DNA of 64,000 bases, taken from the NCBI GenBank assembly GCA_034687125.1, contig JAQGBZ010000140.1:86723-150722 (forward strand), written 5' to 3'. The notes below the pieces were generated by a model. The model made no database searches, was not told where the DNA came from, and saw only the letters and a program-made list of their open reading frames with translations. This stretch comes from Neelides folsomi (taxonomy: Eukaryota > Arthropoda > Collembola > Neelipleona > Neelidae). Position 1 is the stretch's first letter, and each line of letters starts with the position of its first letter. The translations under genes and the position numbers were made by a program. Shown here in pieces: positions 41,101-56,100 of the stretch.

Positions 41101-44100
41101 TGCAAGAGTGATAACGTGATAAGGGTGATAAGAGCTGGGAAATAAGTAGGAATGAGAGAGGAGATTAAAGTGAAGAAGAATTTTGAGGGTGTCTGGATGA
41201 TTAGAAAAATTTCCGAATTCTGAGCCTATTACCCAAAAATTTCCTGGGTTCATTTATCGAAGAAGGTAGTGGGGTCTGGGAGAATTAGTGTATCATTATG
41301 CATATGCATATGTATGTGTGTTGGGTCGGAGAAGAAGGGTTGTTGGATAGTCGTTGAGGAATGCTGGCTCTCTCGTTGACTCTTGAGTTTGTTTCTCTCC
41401 TGCCTGGTTATGGCCAGATAGCTGTCTTGGAGTTTGTTGAAGGAAGAATGCGATAGAGCCTGTCCCTGCTTCCTTCCCTGCTTAGATAGTTCTCCGAGGT
41501 TGGGTTCGCTCTAGAGAGAGATGCTGAGATGGGGAGTAGGGTTGCCGCCCACGTCCACTCTTGGAATGCTGTTTAGGCTGTTCTAAGGGCTGTTTGGGCT
41601 TCACTCGTGGGTCTTTTTCATATTCTTCATGGCCCCTTCTTCTTCTTCCCTCCTTTTCCGCCGAGGATCATACTATTATACTACGATCCACCTTCCATCC
41701 TCCTCGAGGTATTTATGATTCTGGCGCTTCCTTCGCGGTCAGAGGCGAACCTTGTTCTTACTCCCTCCACGCTCCTTGACTCTCAATTGATCGGAGGATC
41801 AATTGAAATTGAACGTTCCAGATGATTCTCGATGATATCACCAATTTCATTTCCTTGCTCTCATGCTTCCATTTATGGGCCCTTTCCCACGCCCCTCCCC
41901 GTTCGCATAATCCTCCTTGCACAATCCACAATTCATTTGGAAAATCATTAAACTCAATTGTACTTTTAATTACCGTACCCAATAAATCAAGTGGAAGGAA
42001 AAGAGGAGGGGAGGCATGAATGGGGTTTCTTCCCGTTTCCAATATGAACTCTTTAAGGAGAGGCTCGGGATCGAGAGACTAATTTTGATTTTAGAGTGAC
42101 AAACGACTCTGTTTTTTATATTTTTCCTGTGCTTGGTTCTATGTGCACCGGATTCCTGTTTTCATTTTAGGATTCTTGCCTGGGAAGGATTTATTTGAAG
42201 GCCCTTATTTCCGCATCACACATTCACACATATGGAGAAGAAAGAGTCATTGATGGTGTTTGAGGAGAGGGAGAGAGGAAGGCGACTTCCTCTCTCGTTT
42301 TTTCCTCCACTGTAAAAAGAGAGAAAGAACACATGTTTATAGTGGTGGCCGTATAATTCCCTTCCTAGGAAGAATCAGGGGCCCTTAATGTGTCATTTCT
42401 CCACTTCGTATTGAATAATGGATCTGAGGTTGAAGAGTTTCAATTCCATGAGCAAAGGAGTTATGTGGTGGTGAAGGAAGCTAAACATTTACGAGTTCAC
42501 CTAAACTCTCGAATAAATATTCATAGATTTAGTATGAGGAGGGCTTTTTCTATTGTCTTGCTCTTACACTTGTGGAACACAGTGGTCTGCTAAGAGTTCT
42601 CTCTAATATGGCGTCTACATGCGAAGAGAAATATACGAAATTCCAGAGCTTATTATCAGTTTTAGTAGGTTTCGAGGCCGGCTTGTCTGGGTCTCTCTCT
42701 CACTCCTTTAGCTTTCCGAGTTCGTCCATGGTGCGAGGTGGGGGGAAATTTTAGGAACGGTTGGGAGAGATGAATGGAGTTGTAGACTTGATGTGAGGAG
42801 ATGAGTGTATTGAGCCAAATGCTGATGAGGGGAATGATGATGAGCAAGTTGTATTTCCATCTTCCGTCGACCTAATCATTGTCAATGGGTCGGTGGCGGT
42901 TCTCAAAGTGAGATCAGGCTTCGTTGACTCAAGCGGCGTGTAAGTGCATCTGACTCCCTCAGTCATTCGTGATGAGGAAGTCCACTTGTTCTCTTACTTT
43001 ATTATTCATATAATCGTCTTTGTCTATATCGGAGGGTTTGGCCTCGCCCGAATTCATCCTCATATTATTATTATTATTAAGCCTATTATGTGGCTGGTCC
43101 TTTAGAAGCATCTCATTCTGGTCATGTGTGTACTCGTGATTAAGTCACGGTTAGGCGGTTAGGGCCCAGCGGCCAGATGGGATACCTTCACTTGTCCTAA
43201 GAGATGAGTGCATCTGGACATGGTGAGGAAATTCCCTTGAGGAAAAGGAGTTGCCAATCTTTCAAACATTCCTCCGCGTAAGCTCCTGAGGAGTCGATGC
43301 AAGTGAATATGTTGGCGGGGAGGAGGAGGGAAACCCCTACTTCCTTCCTAACGACGCGAGGTTCTTCGTAGTGAACATTCATTCATAAAATCATTTTCTG
43401 TCCCTTGTCTTAAAGAGTTATAGGATTGGGAGAGATGAGTTGAAGCTAATAGGCAAACTATCGCGGAGGACCGTTGACTATAGTAAACCCTGAGCCTCAT
43501 GGAGCGAGTTGTGATGGAAGGATAAGGAAGCGCATCATCATAGGAAATATAGATATAGTAAGAGAGAGAATCATTATAAGGGAGGAAACTGTTGGAAGGG
43601 TAGTTCTTTGTGCCTCCCTCTCTGCATACCACAGCACCACCCAAGAAAATTGACTCACCCTCTTCAACCTCAACCTGAGGAGGGAAAAGAAAGATGAAAG
43701 GAAACGGGAACCTGAAGCGGTCTTTTATACAAACTCACATTTTGACTCTATGATGAGACCTGGAGGCAAAGGGCTGGTGGACAATGGAGGATCATCCAAA
43801 TTGTATTCTTTGGATTTGAATTTGAATGGGCAGGAGGAGGGTCGGGAAGTCGGTGGATGCTGAGGATTTGATTTAGCCAGTTAATTTACGCGAGACGTAA
43901 TTTATTATTATTGGAGTTTAAATATTATTTTATAGGCCATTTAAGAGAGCCTCTCATACCGGATGAGGTTATGGGGTTCGATGGAAGGGATTATTATTAC
44001 ATAAGCAGGGGAAAAGAGAGGGGAGTAAACTGCTGCGCCGTATTAAATACTACTCCTCGTTGTATGTAGTGAAGTAGAAAAGTTGGAAGAACTTGGCGTT

Positions 44101-47100
44101 TTTTTTTGTCTGGGTTTCTGGGAGGGACCAAGGTTAGAGGAGGAAGAAAAGGGATGAAGATGGGAGGCTCGGTGTAGAGGGACTTGGATTTTTGGACGCC
44201 ATGGGAACTTTCCTCCAGTCCTATTGCCAGTTCCCGTCGTTCCTTTTCGTCCACGACGGATGCCCTTCGTCCGGTTCCTCCCTCGTGGAGACCTCATTAG
44301 CGTATTTCAACTTGACTCCTCTTCGTCTCATTTCCGAACCTGTTTGAACACTCGAGCCTGCTGCCCTGGAATTCGACCACAAATTGATGGGTTCAACAAG
44401 AGGAGCATGAGGATTGAGGGGATCCGCTCCAATCTCCTGGAACAGGGGGCATTAAGGGACCGTGGGGCTTTTTGGCGGATATGGATTCCATATCTCTCAC
44501 CACTCCCGAACCCAGAGGGATCTCCTTTGTCCAATTTAAATGCGCTCGGTGGATCTGTTGGATCTCGAAACCTTGCCTTTCTTTTTCACTCAATTCTCCT
44601 ACCCTTAAAACATATCAACCAGAGGTTACACGTCAGGAGGAACTTGCCTCACCAACTTTCCCACGCTCCACAATGGGAAAGGAACGATAGTTTGGCGGGA
44701 AGAGATTTCTCATCTACTTAAGCTCTAATGCCTCTCCACGCCTCAGCTTATTACGATTGCTGTTACCAGAAGAGTCTCAAAGGGATCTTGGGCTTATCAG
44801 TGGAATAAACTGGATGGCTCCTAATGTAAATGTTAAGTTTAATGAGAGAGAGGGTGGGGCGAAGCAGAGTTCACAGGTTCCTCTCTCTCTCACTCTTTTC
44901 CTTTGGGTCCCTCCATCCATGAAGACATGCGAGTGAGTGAGAAGAGTTAAGGCTCTTGCCATCACGATGATGCAATTGATGGAGATGAGAAGGCGGTCGG
45001 GCATTTGGGATGGCAACCATGCTCTCTCTCTGATTCCCACTACTATTATTTTACTACTACGACGTGGGAAGGGGAGATAGAAGAAGCTGGTGAATTGAAA
45101 TTGTATCTAGACGGCTTTTTTTCACCGGCAGACAATGAACCAATGTTTCCTTAGATGTTGAGAAAAATGTGGAAACTGTTGAGGCTTCACTTTGATCGCC
45201 CTTTCGGCAGATTCCTCTTGACTCAGTCCTCCTTCTCCATTTTTGTCAGTCAGTCATTGTCTGTTGGCTTCTGGATTCCTTGAATGGGAGGACGTCTGTT
45301 GTTTGATTGCCTTTTTTCACCATTCTGGCCTGAATATTGAATTTCACTTGCATTCTTTTATTTATTTGATGAAAGGCGAAAAGTTTTTAGGGGATGGAAT
45401 TGGGGAAATAGTGGATTTACGGGCATTTGATATTGCTCATTTTGCCTGGAATGCGCACTTGCTCCCTGCTGGATGAGAAACGAGGTTCCGCCTTGATTAA
45501 CTCCTTCGTTGGTGGCCTATTTATATTTCTATGATGTCTTCATGTAAATACATTTTATCGCTCCTTTACAGCTATAAGACTTTGTCCTTTCTCATCCCTC
45601 CTCTCTCCCCTCCTACTAAGTATATTAAGATTAGCCTCAAGACAGATGAGACTCTTCCTCAAGATTATCTCGATCTCTTTAAACACTGATTTATTAAGGT
45701 CATCTCATGGAGCTTACTTCAATGTATGGAGGATTCGTAAAGTGCGAATAGTTTTTTTTTGCAAATCATGAGTTGCTTCATCTTGGAACTAAAGGAATTT
45801 TATATACTTATTGCTCCTTTTCATGAGGGGTTTAATGTTGAAAAGCGGATATTTATATATTTTGTTTAAAAAATATATTTGAAATATAAATGGGACGTGT
45901 GCTGTTAAGATAATGTTCACAGTGATATCCATGTATTGGAGATTCCTTTAATCAGCCGAGAGTCTTTCAATGGCAGGTTTTATTTTGTTGAGAGTAAGTA
46001 ATGATGCTTAAACGGTCGCGTCGAAGAATTTTAAAGATATAAATTCTTGGAAAAAGCGTGGTATGCAAGACAAAAGGAAAGGCAATGTGTTATTGTGCTA
46101 GAAGTTTTTTCTGCCAACTAAATGGAATGGATTTTAAATAAAATCTCCTCACATACACTCTTTTACAAGGCATGTCATCTTATTTATTGTTGATGAGCGT
46201 GAAACTGAAACTGTTGGGAAGTTAATTGTTCTACGAGGAATAGTTTGAATGAGTAATAACCAAAGAATCTATATTTCCAACATGCTCTCTGTTATGATTC
46301 ATGGGTTTTAGCAAGCTCTTAAATGTCTTTGGTGAGAAATGAATAAGACCGTATGTAAATGAATAGTGAATGAGGGAAGGGATAGGGTGGAAGTATTATG
46401 TTTGGGTAAATTGCTCCTCAACTTGAAAGAAACTCTTGAAAAGGTTGATTCGAATCTTAAAAGATTCGTCTCATCATAGGTCATTGGGTTTACAAATATG
46501 TTGAAAGTAGTTTACAGAAGTGGTCGAGACGAGATGGTCGGCGATAAAAGAAGTTGATATTTTTTCCCTTGCTTTTGCGAATTGGAGGGAAAGAGGGAGG
46601 GCGAATTGATCTTGTGAGGGATGTCTCATCCCATTGTGCTGCTGCGGAGAGACAAGAGGAGGATTTGGAGGCCGCAGACTGCGTGGATTTGGCCTTGGTA
46701 GTAAACCTGTCACATTTCTGCCTCCTCCTCTGTAAATCTGAAAGTATCAATAGAAATTGTGTGTGTGAAATGTGGAATTCTCATTGACGACTCTCCTCTC
46801 GTGGCTCGTGGTCATGGGCTATGGGATGGGGGGAGAGATGCAAATATAACTACGGCGCAGTTCTTCACTCACTGACCTACTCTAAATACATTTAACTTCG
46901 CGCCATTTCCTTTCCATGGACCTCCCTCACTTCCAAATTGTTCAATATTCACGATTAATTTCAACAAAGTTTTTGGTAGTGAATTCAAAAAGTTTCCCCT
47001 TCTGTGATAGTGCATAGAAGTTGATCATAAAGGAGAATTTAACAATTTGAAAGTTTCACAAATTTTTTCAGTTCCTTTTTATTTAAGGTGTTTTTCTCTC

Positions 47101-50100
47101 AATTTGAATCTGCATGGGGAGAGATGTGTTAGTTTTGATCCAATGGCCCATTCGAATAACTTCCCTGCCTCTTTTGTTCAATCGGGCTTTTTACGGTTGA
47201 AAAAAGAACCCAGAGCTCATTTCTCTCCCAAACGGATTAGAAAATAATGGATTTCCGTAACGATCGTCTGCGTAAGAATATTTATATTCCCATTAATGTT
47301 ATCCCTATGAATTAATCAATCGAAGGAGCTGGTTTGAAATGATTGGAGAATGCTTTTTTATTTTTTAAATCATTTCTTTGATATAATGGTGAGGGGAAGT
47401 ATGGCTATTCATCTTGTTATTGGAGAGGATCAAAGAGTTAGTGTAGTTTACGAACTCGAGAATCCCATTTGTTTACGCTACCGTCATCAAAAAAATATGT
47501 AATTTGAGTGAAGAGGGAAACATTTATATACGCAAATGGTGAAATAATGAGCTTCTGGTTCTCCTACTCCCCTTTCATCTTATTTCCCAAACCCGCGATT
47601 TATCCTCATTCTTTCCTTGACTATCTAATGGGCAATAGTGAAGGTTTTGAGGCGGAGTCTATAAATATGCGAAATACCTCTACCCAATATTCCTCTCTGG
47701 CATTCATGAGTAACGGGGATATTATGATAGTTTTTGAGCCCCTGACTCACAGATTTTGTAGGTATATTTTCAGAGTTTCTGAGAATTGGAGTGTTAAATT
47801 AATTTGTTAAACGGAGACCATAAAACTCTCGGGATGTTGCTAATAAAAAATAAAAGTTTATATGGGAATCTATATTTGAAAGTTTGGGGGCGTATGAATG
47901 AAGTCATCGTGTCGGTGAGTGTCATAGGGTAAACTGGTCGGTTGGGTGAATATAAGGTTTTGCGTGGTGGTTTACGATCTCCTTACGGCATCTTCATTTG
48001 AGGCTATAAGAAGGAAAAGGGCGGGGAGAGAGTAAATGTATGTGCACAGCTTCATATCTATTGGTGACATTGGATGATGATGATGGTCTTCGGAGTCCTA
48101 GCGGGGTTTGGTACGAGTGGTTGGTCTACAAGTCTGGGCTGATGAAGGAGTCGGTGTGGAAGGAGGAAATGCTAAATTTAGGTTCCTCCTTTCTGTTCTC
48201 CTGTTTGAGTCCCAGCCTCTCTCTCGTCTGCTTGTGGCTCCTCTTCTCCGGTTGATTGTCCTCCGAGAGGAACAGCGACCCAGACGAATGAGAGCAGAGC
48301 GCTAACTTTAGAATTCCCTAAATTAGCTAGCCAATGACACGCTGATGGAATGTCTGACTTAATTTCCGTGGTTTTCCAACTATTCGACTCCTAGTCTTGC
48401 GAAGGCGTTGCCGAAGAAAAATTTCCAGAAGTTCATTAGAGGCCCCTTCCATTCCTCGTATTTTAAATGGAGGAATGGCGGGGGCAAGAGATCGCTCTTT
48501 CACTCGGGATGTAAATGAGAAATGTACAACTTTGGTTCTTTCACCAATTCCCAATTCTCACGAGGAGATGAAGTTTGGGAATTTTAGAAAAAGGAGGTTT
48601 GGTTCGTACTTATCCTTAGTTATACGGGTTATACATACGTATGTTGGAAGAGGCTTTTTGGAGGATAATGGGAAAGTCGGGAGGGTCTCTGAGAGTTCGA
48701 GGCGATTCAATATTTTAAGGATGTTTTCCTTTCGGCTGATTGATTCATGGGAGCAGGAGAATAGGCTCTTAACTCTGAGATTGTCTCTTCCAAAAAGAGG
48801 GAAAGAGACGTAAAGAATGGATACGAATGAAGATGGATACATTGAGGTCCTCAATTACTCTTCTTTGTGGTGGCATGAAGAGGGTTTACGGGCCGTCGTC
48901 GAATCTTCCAATAAATATAACTCAAGTGGATTTCATTATGGCTCCACAACTCTCATTTCCCACGGCATTATTTCACTTTCCACTTTTGGCCACCGCCCCT
49001 AGTTTTAATTCCTCTTCGTCGAGGGACCGAGGAGGGAGCGAGTATAAAAGTAATTAAAATAACATGTATCTCTTTTGTGTGTTTTACAGGAAAACAGCGG
49101 CACGGAGCGTCTTCGAGACATTCCAACAAGTCTACAATGCCGGAGAAGACATCTCGCCCGTACTCCTAGTGATCGAGAAGCTAGCTGATGATCCTCGTAA
49201 GTGTTATTTGACTCTTAAACAGCTATCTTGTCAGTCATTTGAGCAAAGGGAGAAAGAAAGGCCCTTGAAGGATGAAAAATAATGGAAGGATTCATATCTC
49301 ATCTTGAAAAGAGATCATGAGGAGAATCATTGTCAAGTCATTTAGTCAGAGACCCGAAACGGATGGAGAGATTTACTTTAAAGACTATCCTCATAACGCC
49401 TTGACGGAAAAGCTGCAGAGCATAAGGACCGAAACAGAATTAAAGGAGTTAAAAGGAGGGAGAGAGAGCGAGAGGAAAGTGAAATTTGACCATTGGCGTG
49501 TGTCACAGCTGTGGGTGCTGCAAGCTGTATGCCATACTTTAGACTTTTCGGTGTTCAATTGCATTTTGAGACTATGTTCGGAATCTTGGTAGACAGATGA
49601 TGTTCATAGCCACGTGCCCCGTCAGTCCTCCTTCCTGATGGCCCTGCTGACGACTTCCAGTTGTTCCTCGCGCGAGAAAAGGCCAAATCCACTTCCATCT
49701 TTCTTCCCTGACTCAAGAGTAATTAACTGTTGCATTTTGAGCCAAGGAAGTCTCCGAACCTCATCGTCCTTATGAGAAAGAAGCAGTCATTTGGAGTGGG
49801 TATTTCAAATGAAGGGGGTTTTCTCTGAAAGCAATGGAGAGAAATGGAAACCTCTTTTGAATCTTAAACATTTCCCGAGAAAGGATCCCTTAATCAATGT
49901 GAAGTGAAGAGGGAAATGGACGAGGAGCTCTCGGCTACATTACATTATTTGGATGACTCTGACACAGATATAGTAGAGAAGTGGGAATAGGAACATTCCT
50001 CAACCACGCTTTTTTAACTATTAACTTTGAGATCTTTAAAGGGAGCGGAATGGAGAGATCCCGGGAGGGAGAAGTAAATTAGCTTGAGGATTAGAAATGT

Positions 50101-53100
50101 GAGGTTTGAAAGGAGTAAGTAGTCTGTTTGTAATATGGGGCTGATTGTTGTTCTGGTGGATGAGGGCTGTCAGGGCGGATATGAGTATCTTCATCATATC
50201 ATAAGTAATGATGGGTTTGGATTATGCTTGGGAAAACCTTTACTTGACACGGAGTGAGTCCCGTCATCGTCATCATCATTATCGTCAGATCATCTTAGCT
50301 GACAGGGGGCTGAGGGAGACCTTAGTTAATAGTGATGATTGACATCCACAAGGACTATATATCCTCTCTTTCAACTTATTCATGAATCCCATTTTCCCAT
50401 TATAATACATGACTTCATTTGGGAGTGTTGGTAAAAGGGGTGGGTTTGTGTTTGTGTGTGTGCTCCGAACTACTAATCGACTTCCATCCTTTATCTCACC
50501 GTTTTTCCTTTCCTTTGAGGAAAGTGTAAGAGGGACAGAAGCCAAGATCTAACGAGGAGAAATCTCTTGATCACTCTTGGGAGAAAAATGTATTTATCTC
50601 CCATTCCTTGTTTCAATCAATCAATTTTTTGAGATGACAGGGACAGGAAACGGCACTTGTTGGCTTAACATCTCCAACTCCTATTAGTATCCTACATCTT
50701 GTACATGGGACAATTTTGTAATGATTTTTATCTTGTTTCTTTTCCTAATATCTCCCATTCAATTTCCGCACCTTTCATTTGCTTAGGTGTATTCTTAGAA
50801 TGAGGATTCATTCTTTAGGAATTGTCGTCGCTTTTATCTGAAGATAATTAAGCTTACGCATTCACGTTTAGCCGTTAGACTTCATTTTTATTTTAAATGT
50901 AAAAACTTGGCAGCTCTAACTTTTTCGCGTCATTTAATTATGATTAACTAGGAAAATTGTTTTTAAATAACAATGAGATAGTGCTAATGATAAAAGTTAA
51001 AAGGGGCCGAATTATGTATTTATTTTGTTGGTTTATTTATTCACAGTTTCAAAACTTGTTATTTGAGTTATGTTAAAAGAGGATTGAAAATAAAAAGGAT
51101 TTTGAAGTTGTTGAAAAATAAACTCGCATATTTATTTAGTGGAGCTTTCTCCTTATATGCTAATTTCGACTCTGGGGAAAGGAATTTAAAAGAGGAGGTG
51201 AAATTGAGTTAAAGGGGGAATTGCAACCGAGAAGACAAACTCTTCTGGCTTAAATTAATATTTGATGAGGGGGCGGGCGGGTGGAGGGAGTGAAAGGGCC
51301 AAGAGTCGGAGGAAGGAGTTGATGAGATGAAAAATTCATAAATGATGAGGGACAAGGGGCCAGAGAGTGTAGAAATTTGATTTTGAGGGGGTCGCAGATT
51401 GGTCTCCGGGTGTGGGTCGGGAATGGTGGGGCAAATGTGTGGAGTCTGGAGGACCATATCGTGCCTCACGACAGGAAGTGTTTGCAACCTGACCGGAAAT
51501 GAAAAGCGATCCTTTGGAAGTAAGCAGATGTGAATTGTAGAGTCATCCCTCCTTCACCTATTAGTCGTGACATCAGAGTAATCATAATCCATGTACCCAC
51601 CCGTGTAATCGGTCTCTCCTCACAAGGACGCCCAGTTTGATATCCCTCACCCTGGCTAATTGAGAATTGTGAGAGTGATGAGTGAGGGGCAGGGAGGAAG
51701 GTTGTTTTGATCCCCCACGGCCTTTTCTTGCTTTCTCCGTATTTTCATCAGCTGCTCTTCTTTCTCTCTTTTATTGGGCCATAAAGGAGGAGGGATAATA
51801 GGAAATGAATTTCCAAGGCAGGGAATGGGATTGAAACGTTATGAAAATAAGTAATGAATTAGGTGGAGCGGAGGGCGTAAGTAGGGCTCGAGGGACTGGA
51901 GGGAGAAAAAAAAGTTGTAGCCGTCTAAGAAGGAATCACCTCGAGGGCAAAGAATTTTCTCTCTTTCTAATTTGGAGGTTCGGGTCGGGAGGAGTAAAAG
52001 TTGGAATCAATGGGAGGTGGAAGGAATGTGGGAGAATAATGTTGTGCCTGGAAGTGACGAGGTGGCTCCTGGTATAAATGATGGAGGGAAAGAGAGAGGA
52101 AAGTGGAATGGCATCATAGGGATCATTTCGGGGATTTGTCGGAAGCCCGCGGACGGCGGGGAGAAAGGAAAGGACCAAGGCGGGAGTGGGACTCTCTCCA
52201 GTGCGTGGAGGAAGTTGAGACGGGGACGGCGTAGTATTCCCGACGATGGGAGGAGTCCCCGCTACAACCGATCTCGAGACCGAATCGTAGTAGTAAAAAG
52301 GAGAGAATGGGGATTCGGAGTTCCTCGATCCGACTCTCTCAGTGGAGGTTGTCGGGGCTGAGTGAGGCTCACCCCTTCTCATTGGGGTTCGGAGTCGTTC
52401 CCTCCAGTTGCCGAGTAGAGCTCAGAGAGAGACCCGCTTTCTTCGCCTGCTGTGCGGCCCCCACTCCGGCTCGTGAGTCAGCCGAACCGAGTTCTCCCTC
52501 CAAGATCCACGGTGACAGTATCCGACATCCGATATGGCTCATCTCGACTTTTCCTCCGAGTTACTCATCACACCCATCCGCCTTGGGTCTGGTGGAGAAG
52601 GACGGGGTGGTGTGGGACGAGCTAAACATTTGTTGACATTTTTTGTTCCTCCTGGCGAAGGCTGAGTGATTGAGAGGGAATATTTCCCGAACGTGTTCCG
52701 GTGTTTCCCTCCTTAGGAGGGGCGTGGAGGGAGAGGATTGAGAAAGAGCGTAATTTTGGATTTTGAGGTTGGCGGCGGAGAAGTATTGGATATTCGGAGG
52801 AGGGGAAAAAGTTTGTCATCAGTATGGGAGGGAGTGCAGTTGGGGCCCGTTGTGAATTCAGAGTGGAGAGGGTTGGCTTGGCTACGAGTACCCTGCTCCC
52901 GCTTTGACTCACACTCTCTTTCCTCTTCATTCTCCGGCTACTACAAGTTGAGGGAGACTCGACTTCGCAGTTGTGAAGCTTCAGCGTTGCACGTATCGAT
53001 CCGACTTGGGATATGCGATGCGGCGCTGCAGTTGCGCAACAGCCTTTCACTCTCCGGACTCTTCACCACTGGTACGTTTCCCTCCGACCTCTCTTACAAT

Positions 53101-56100
53101 GAGATGGACAAGGATGGATTTTCCTACGATACTCACTCGATCTCTCCATGTGAGAAGGAATTTCATATTAAGCCTTTCCACGGGTTGTGGGCGAGGGAGG
53201 AAGGAAGAGGATCGAAACCACCCAGGAATTCATCCTTCCTTCCCCCCGATTCACGGATACGCATATAGAGAAGGAGAGATTATCATGCCTCCTTCTTACA
53301 ATGCAATCACAATCGGCTTCTTTTCCTCACCCAACCCAATGAATCTTTCCTCCTGCCTCTTCCGATTCAAAAACCAATGCTCTATATAACTCTCCTTTCG
53401 GAAATGGAATGAATTGGGAAGGGAAGGAGGAAATGTGCCTCGTTTCAACCTACCTCTTTTTATATATTATTCCGACCTCGGGCATTGTAGGGCTTTTTTA
53501 TATTGGACCCATTTTTCCTCATTCTTTTACAGTTGAATAAAAAAAATGTTCTTTTCATTCCTCTTCAAACTTCTCATCATGATTGACATAATTAGAAGCC
53601 TTTAATCAGAATGGAACAGTCGTTGAGTTGTGTGGTGGTGAACAACAAGTTCAATGTTTAGTTTTGAACATGAAAGTTGAGGAGTATTGTAAAGGTGTAA
53701 TGTAAATGACTGTTTTTCTCTTCTTTATCCATTTGAAGGCTCAAGATGTTGAAGCGTAATGGGTTAATGGGAAAATGTTCTTTTTTTTCTCTTGAAAAAT
53801 TACTTTCTCCATTTGAAGAAAGTTGTTTGTTTATGAAACTCGATCCTTCTTATTTGTATTCTTTCCTCGAGTGGGATCTAAGAGAATGGTAACATATGGG
53901 CTTTTATCGATTAATGATTATTACTTATCCAACTCCTCGTTGTAGTAATGGAAGGGCTTTTCCACTTGCTCATTGTCTGCTTGGAGTGAGTGGGAGAGAA
54001 TGCTACTTATTAGGTGGCCTATAAGTGAGAGGGAATAAAAGGTCTTGGAAGTCAAATAAGTTTTCTGGCCCCATGTTTTGATCCATATGTACTGTGTCAT
54101 TATGTGTGTATTTGTGTGTTTTGTGTATACTATACTATTTGGCGTACATTTATGAAACATGAAAATAATGATATGTTTTTCCTTTTCAGAACAGATAGTC
54201 CGGATCGAAATAATGGAGTGCATGCCACAAATAGCGATTTTCTGTCACGAGAAAGGCCCAAAACTTGATTTCATCGTAGCACAACATCTACTACCTATCA
54301 TCGTCCGAATATTTGCAGACTCATTTGCACAGGTAATTTTCAATTTTGACTCTCTTCATTACCTTAAAATAATTATATGTATTTATAAGCATTGAAAGAA
54401 AGGTTAATTAATACAAATATTACCACGTGTTTTTTTACACGCTACAGATACATATATAAAAATAATGTATGGTGTGAGTCGACATTGAAATTTGTATTTT
54501 GTAGAGAATATTGGGACTCTTGTGGTTAGTTTGCATGGGATAGATGCGTTTCGCGTTTCCAATTTACTGTGAAATTGAATGAAAAGTATGATAGGATTTC
54601 TCGGTAGTTTTCATTTTGGTTTACTTCTTTACATCCATCACATTCTTTTATTCCGTTAGCATTACGACGTTCTACTAGTTAAGGTATGAAACCCAAAGAC
54701 GGTCCTGGGACATGCCAACAACTTTACATATTGTTTACGCTCGATTATCTTCATTGTATTTTATAAAATGTAATTAAATGGTGCCAATGGTGCCACTATT
54801 GCATTATTTCTTATAATTTAAATGGTGTTTTTTGCTCTCTGGTATTTTAAGAACATGTATCTGCTAGTATTTATTTAGAATTTAGAGTAGATATGTCAGA
54901 AAAAGTCTTAGGAATGTTTTCATATTTAAGATCTTATGACATTCTTGAGTCGAACAGATTTCCGTTAGATGAGTAATTATTAAAGAGCGAGGCACAAGTT
55001 GGGAATTTGTAACTTTTCCATGAGTTGAATATAAAATAGGTTGGAAAGGCTTGAGTTTTTGATTAAGTTTATGTGTAGTTTATTTAAAAGGAAATGCTCC
55101 TCTCACTCTTTCATTTTATTTAACTATGAATTTGTTAGTATTTACATTGGAACTTTAAGATCAAAGTCGATATCCTAAACATAATAATATATTTAGCTCA
55201 TGAAGCCTTAATACGTATGTAAGTTGAACTTATTTGTTTGCATTTACGAGGCTTCAGTTCACACGACAGTTCATGCTGTGCTTCTCCCGCCACTTTTATC
55301 CACACACGTTGACTTCTCTGAATAGACTTCGAAGGGACAATAGATTGATAATGTTGATTACATATGTTATTTTGAAATTAATCTATTGTATTAATAGCTA
55401 TTTAGAACATTAAATATGCTTTCATACTATAACTAAATTATTTGAGTTTTATTTTATTGGTGGATTTGTACATTTTTGTAACAGGTTGTACATGCCATAG
55501 ACAAGTAATTTGTACCTAAACATAGCCAAGTTGCATTTGATTTGTTTATTTTAGTAGATTCTTTAAATTGTGTATTTTTAATGGTATTTTATACATTTTA
55601 ATCCTTAATTATTAAGCTAAGAAGTAGGGTAAAATGGTTGTATAAAATAAATAAACTGATGATAATAATTTTTTCTTTGATCTTTTCAGCTGCGAAAAAT
55701 GGCTCATAGCATGATCCTGATTCTGCTGGAAAAAGGAATCCTTGCTTCAAGTCAATTGGAAGAACTTGTATGTCCGGTCATTTTGGAACATTCAGACCTC
55801 CGAGCTGATGCTGATCATCGAACGGAAATCGTCGCTGTGAGTATTTCCTCTCTTTTATTCTTCTTCATCCCTTTCTGACTTTCTCCGGCTTCAACTCGGT
55901 CCTCTTTTTACGACCCTGTGCTCAAAATTCTCTCGCCCTTCCTCTCTTTCCCTTCTTAATCCTGAAAATGTGAACACGAATAAGAGTGGGTGATACATGC
56001 ATTATGAGATTTGGTGGAAGTAAAAATGTATAAAAGAGAAAGACAGAATGGGGAAATGGAGACTCCCTCTCAATAAAATGTAGAGAGGATTTGAGATTTT

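Noticed and set aside
44224-44721. Plus-strand open frame of 165 codons in PPP4R1 intron 3
   Set aside because: No domain, mixed low-complexity composition, and several overlapping frames on both strands. Treated as chance.
48397-48813. Plus-strand open frame of 138 codons just upstream of PPP4R1 exon 4
   Set aside because: No similarity to HEAT repeats or to PPP4R1, and exon 3 already joins exon 4 in perfect phase.
49317-49592. Lys/Glu-rich frame of 91 codons 120 bp after PPP4R1 exon 4
   Set aside because: Lies beyond a strong GTAAGT donor; exon 4 to exon 5 joins correctly without it. No recognisable motif.
51936-52382. Minus-strand open frame of 148 codons with a true ATG
   Set aside because: It is Pro/Ser-rich without recognisable motifs and is fully overlapped by a plus-strand frame of similar length. 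No supporting splice sites were found.
52738-53268. Plus-strand open frame of 176 codons in PPP4R1 intron 4
   Set aside because: It begins at TTG, has no internal ATG until near its end, overlaps open frames on the other strand, and shows no domain. High G+C makes long chance frames likely.
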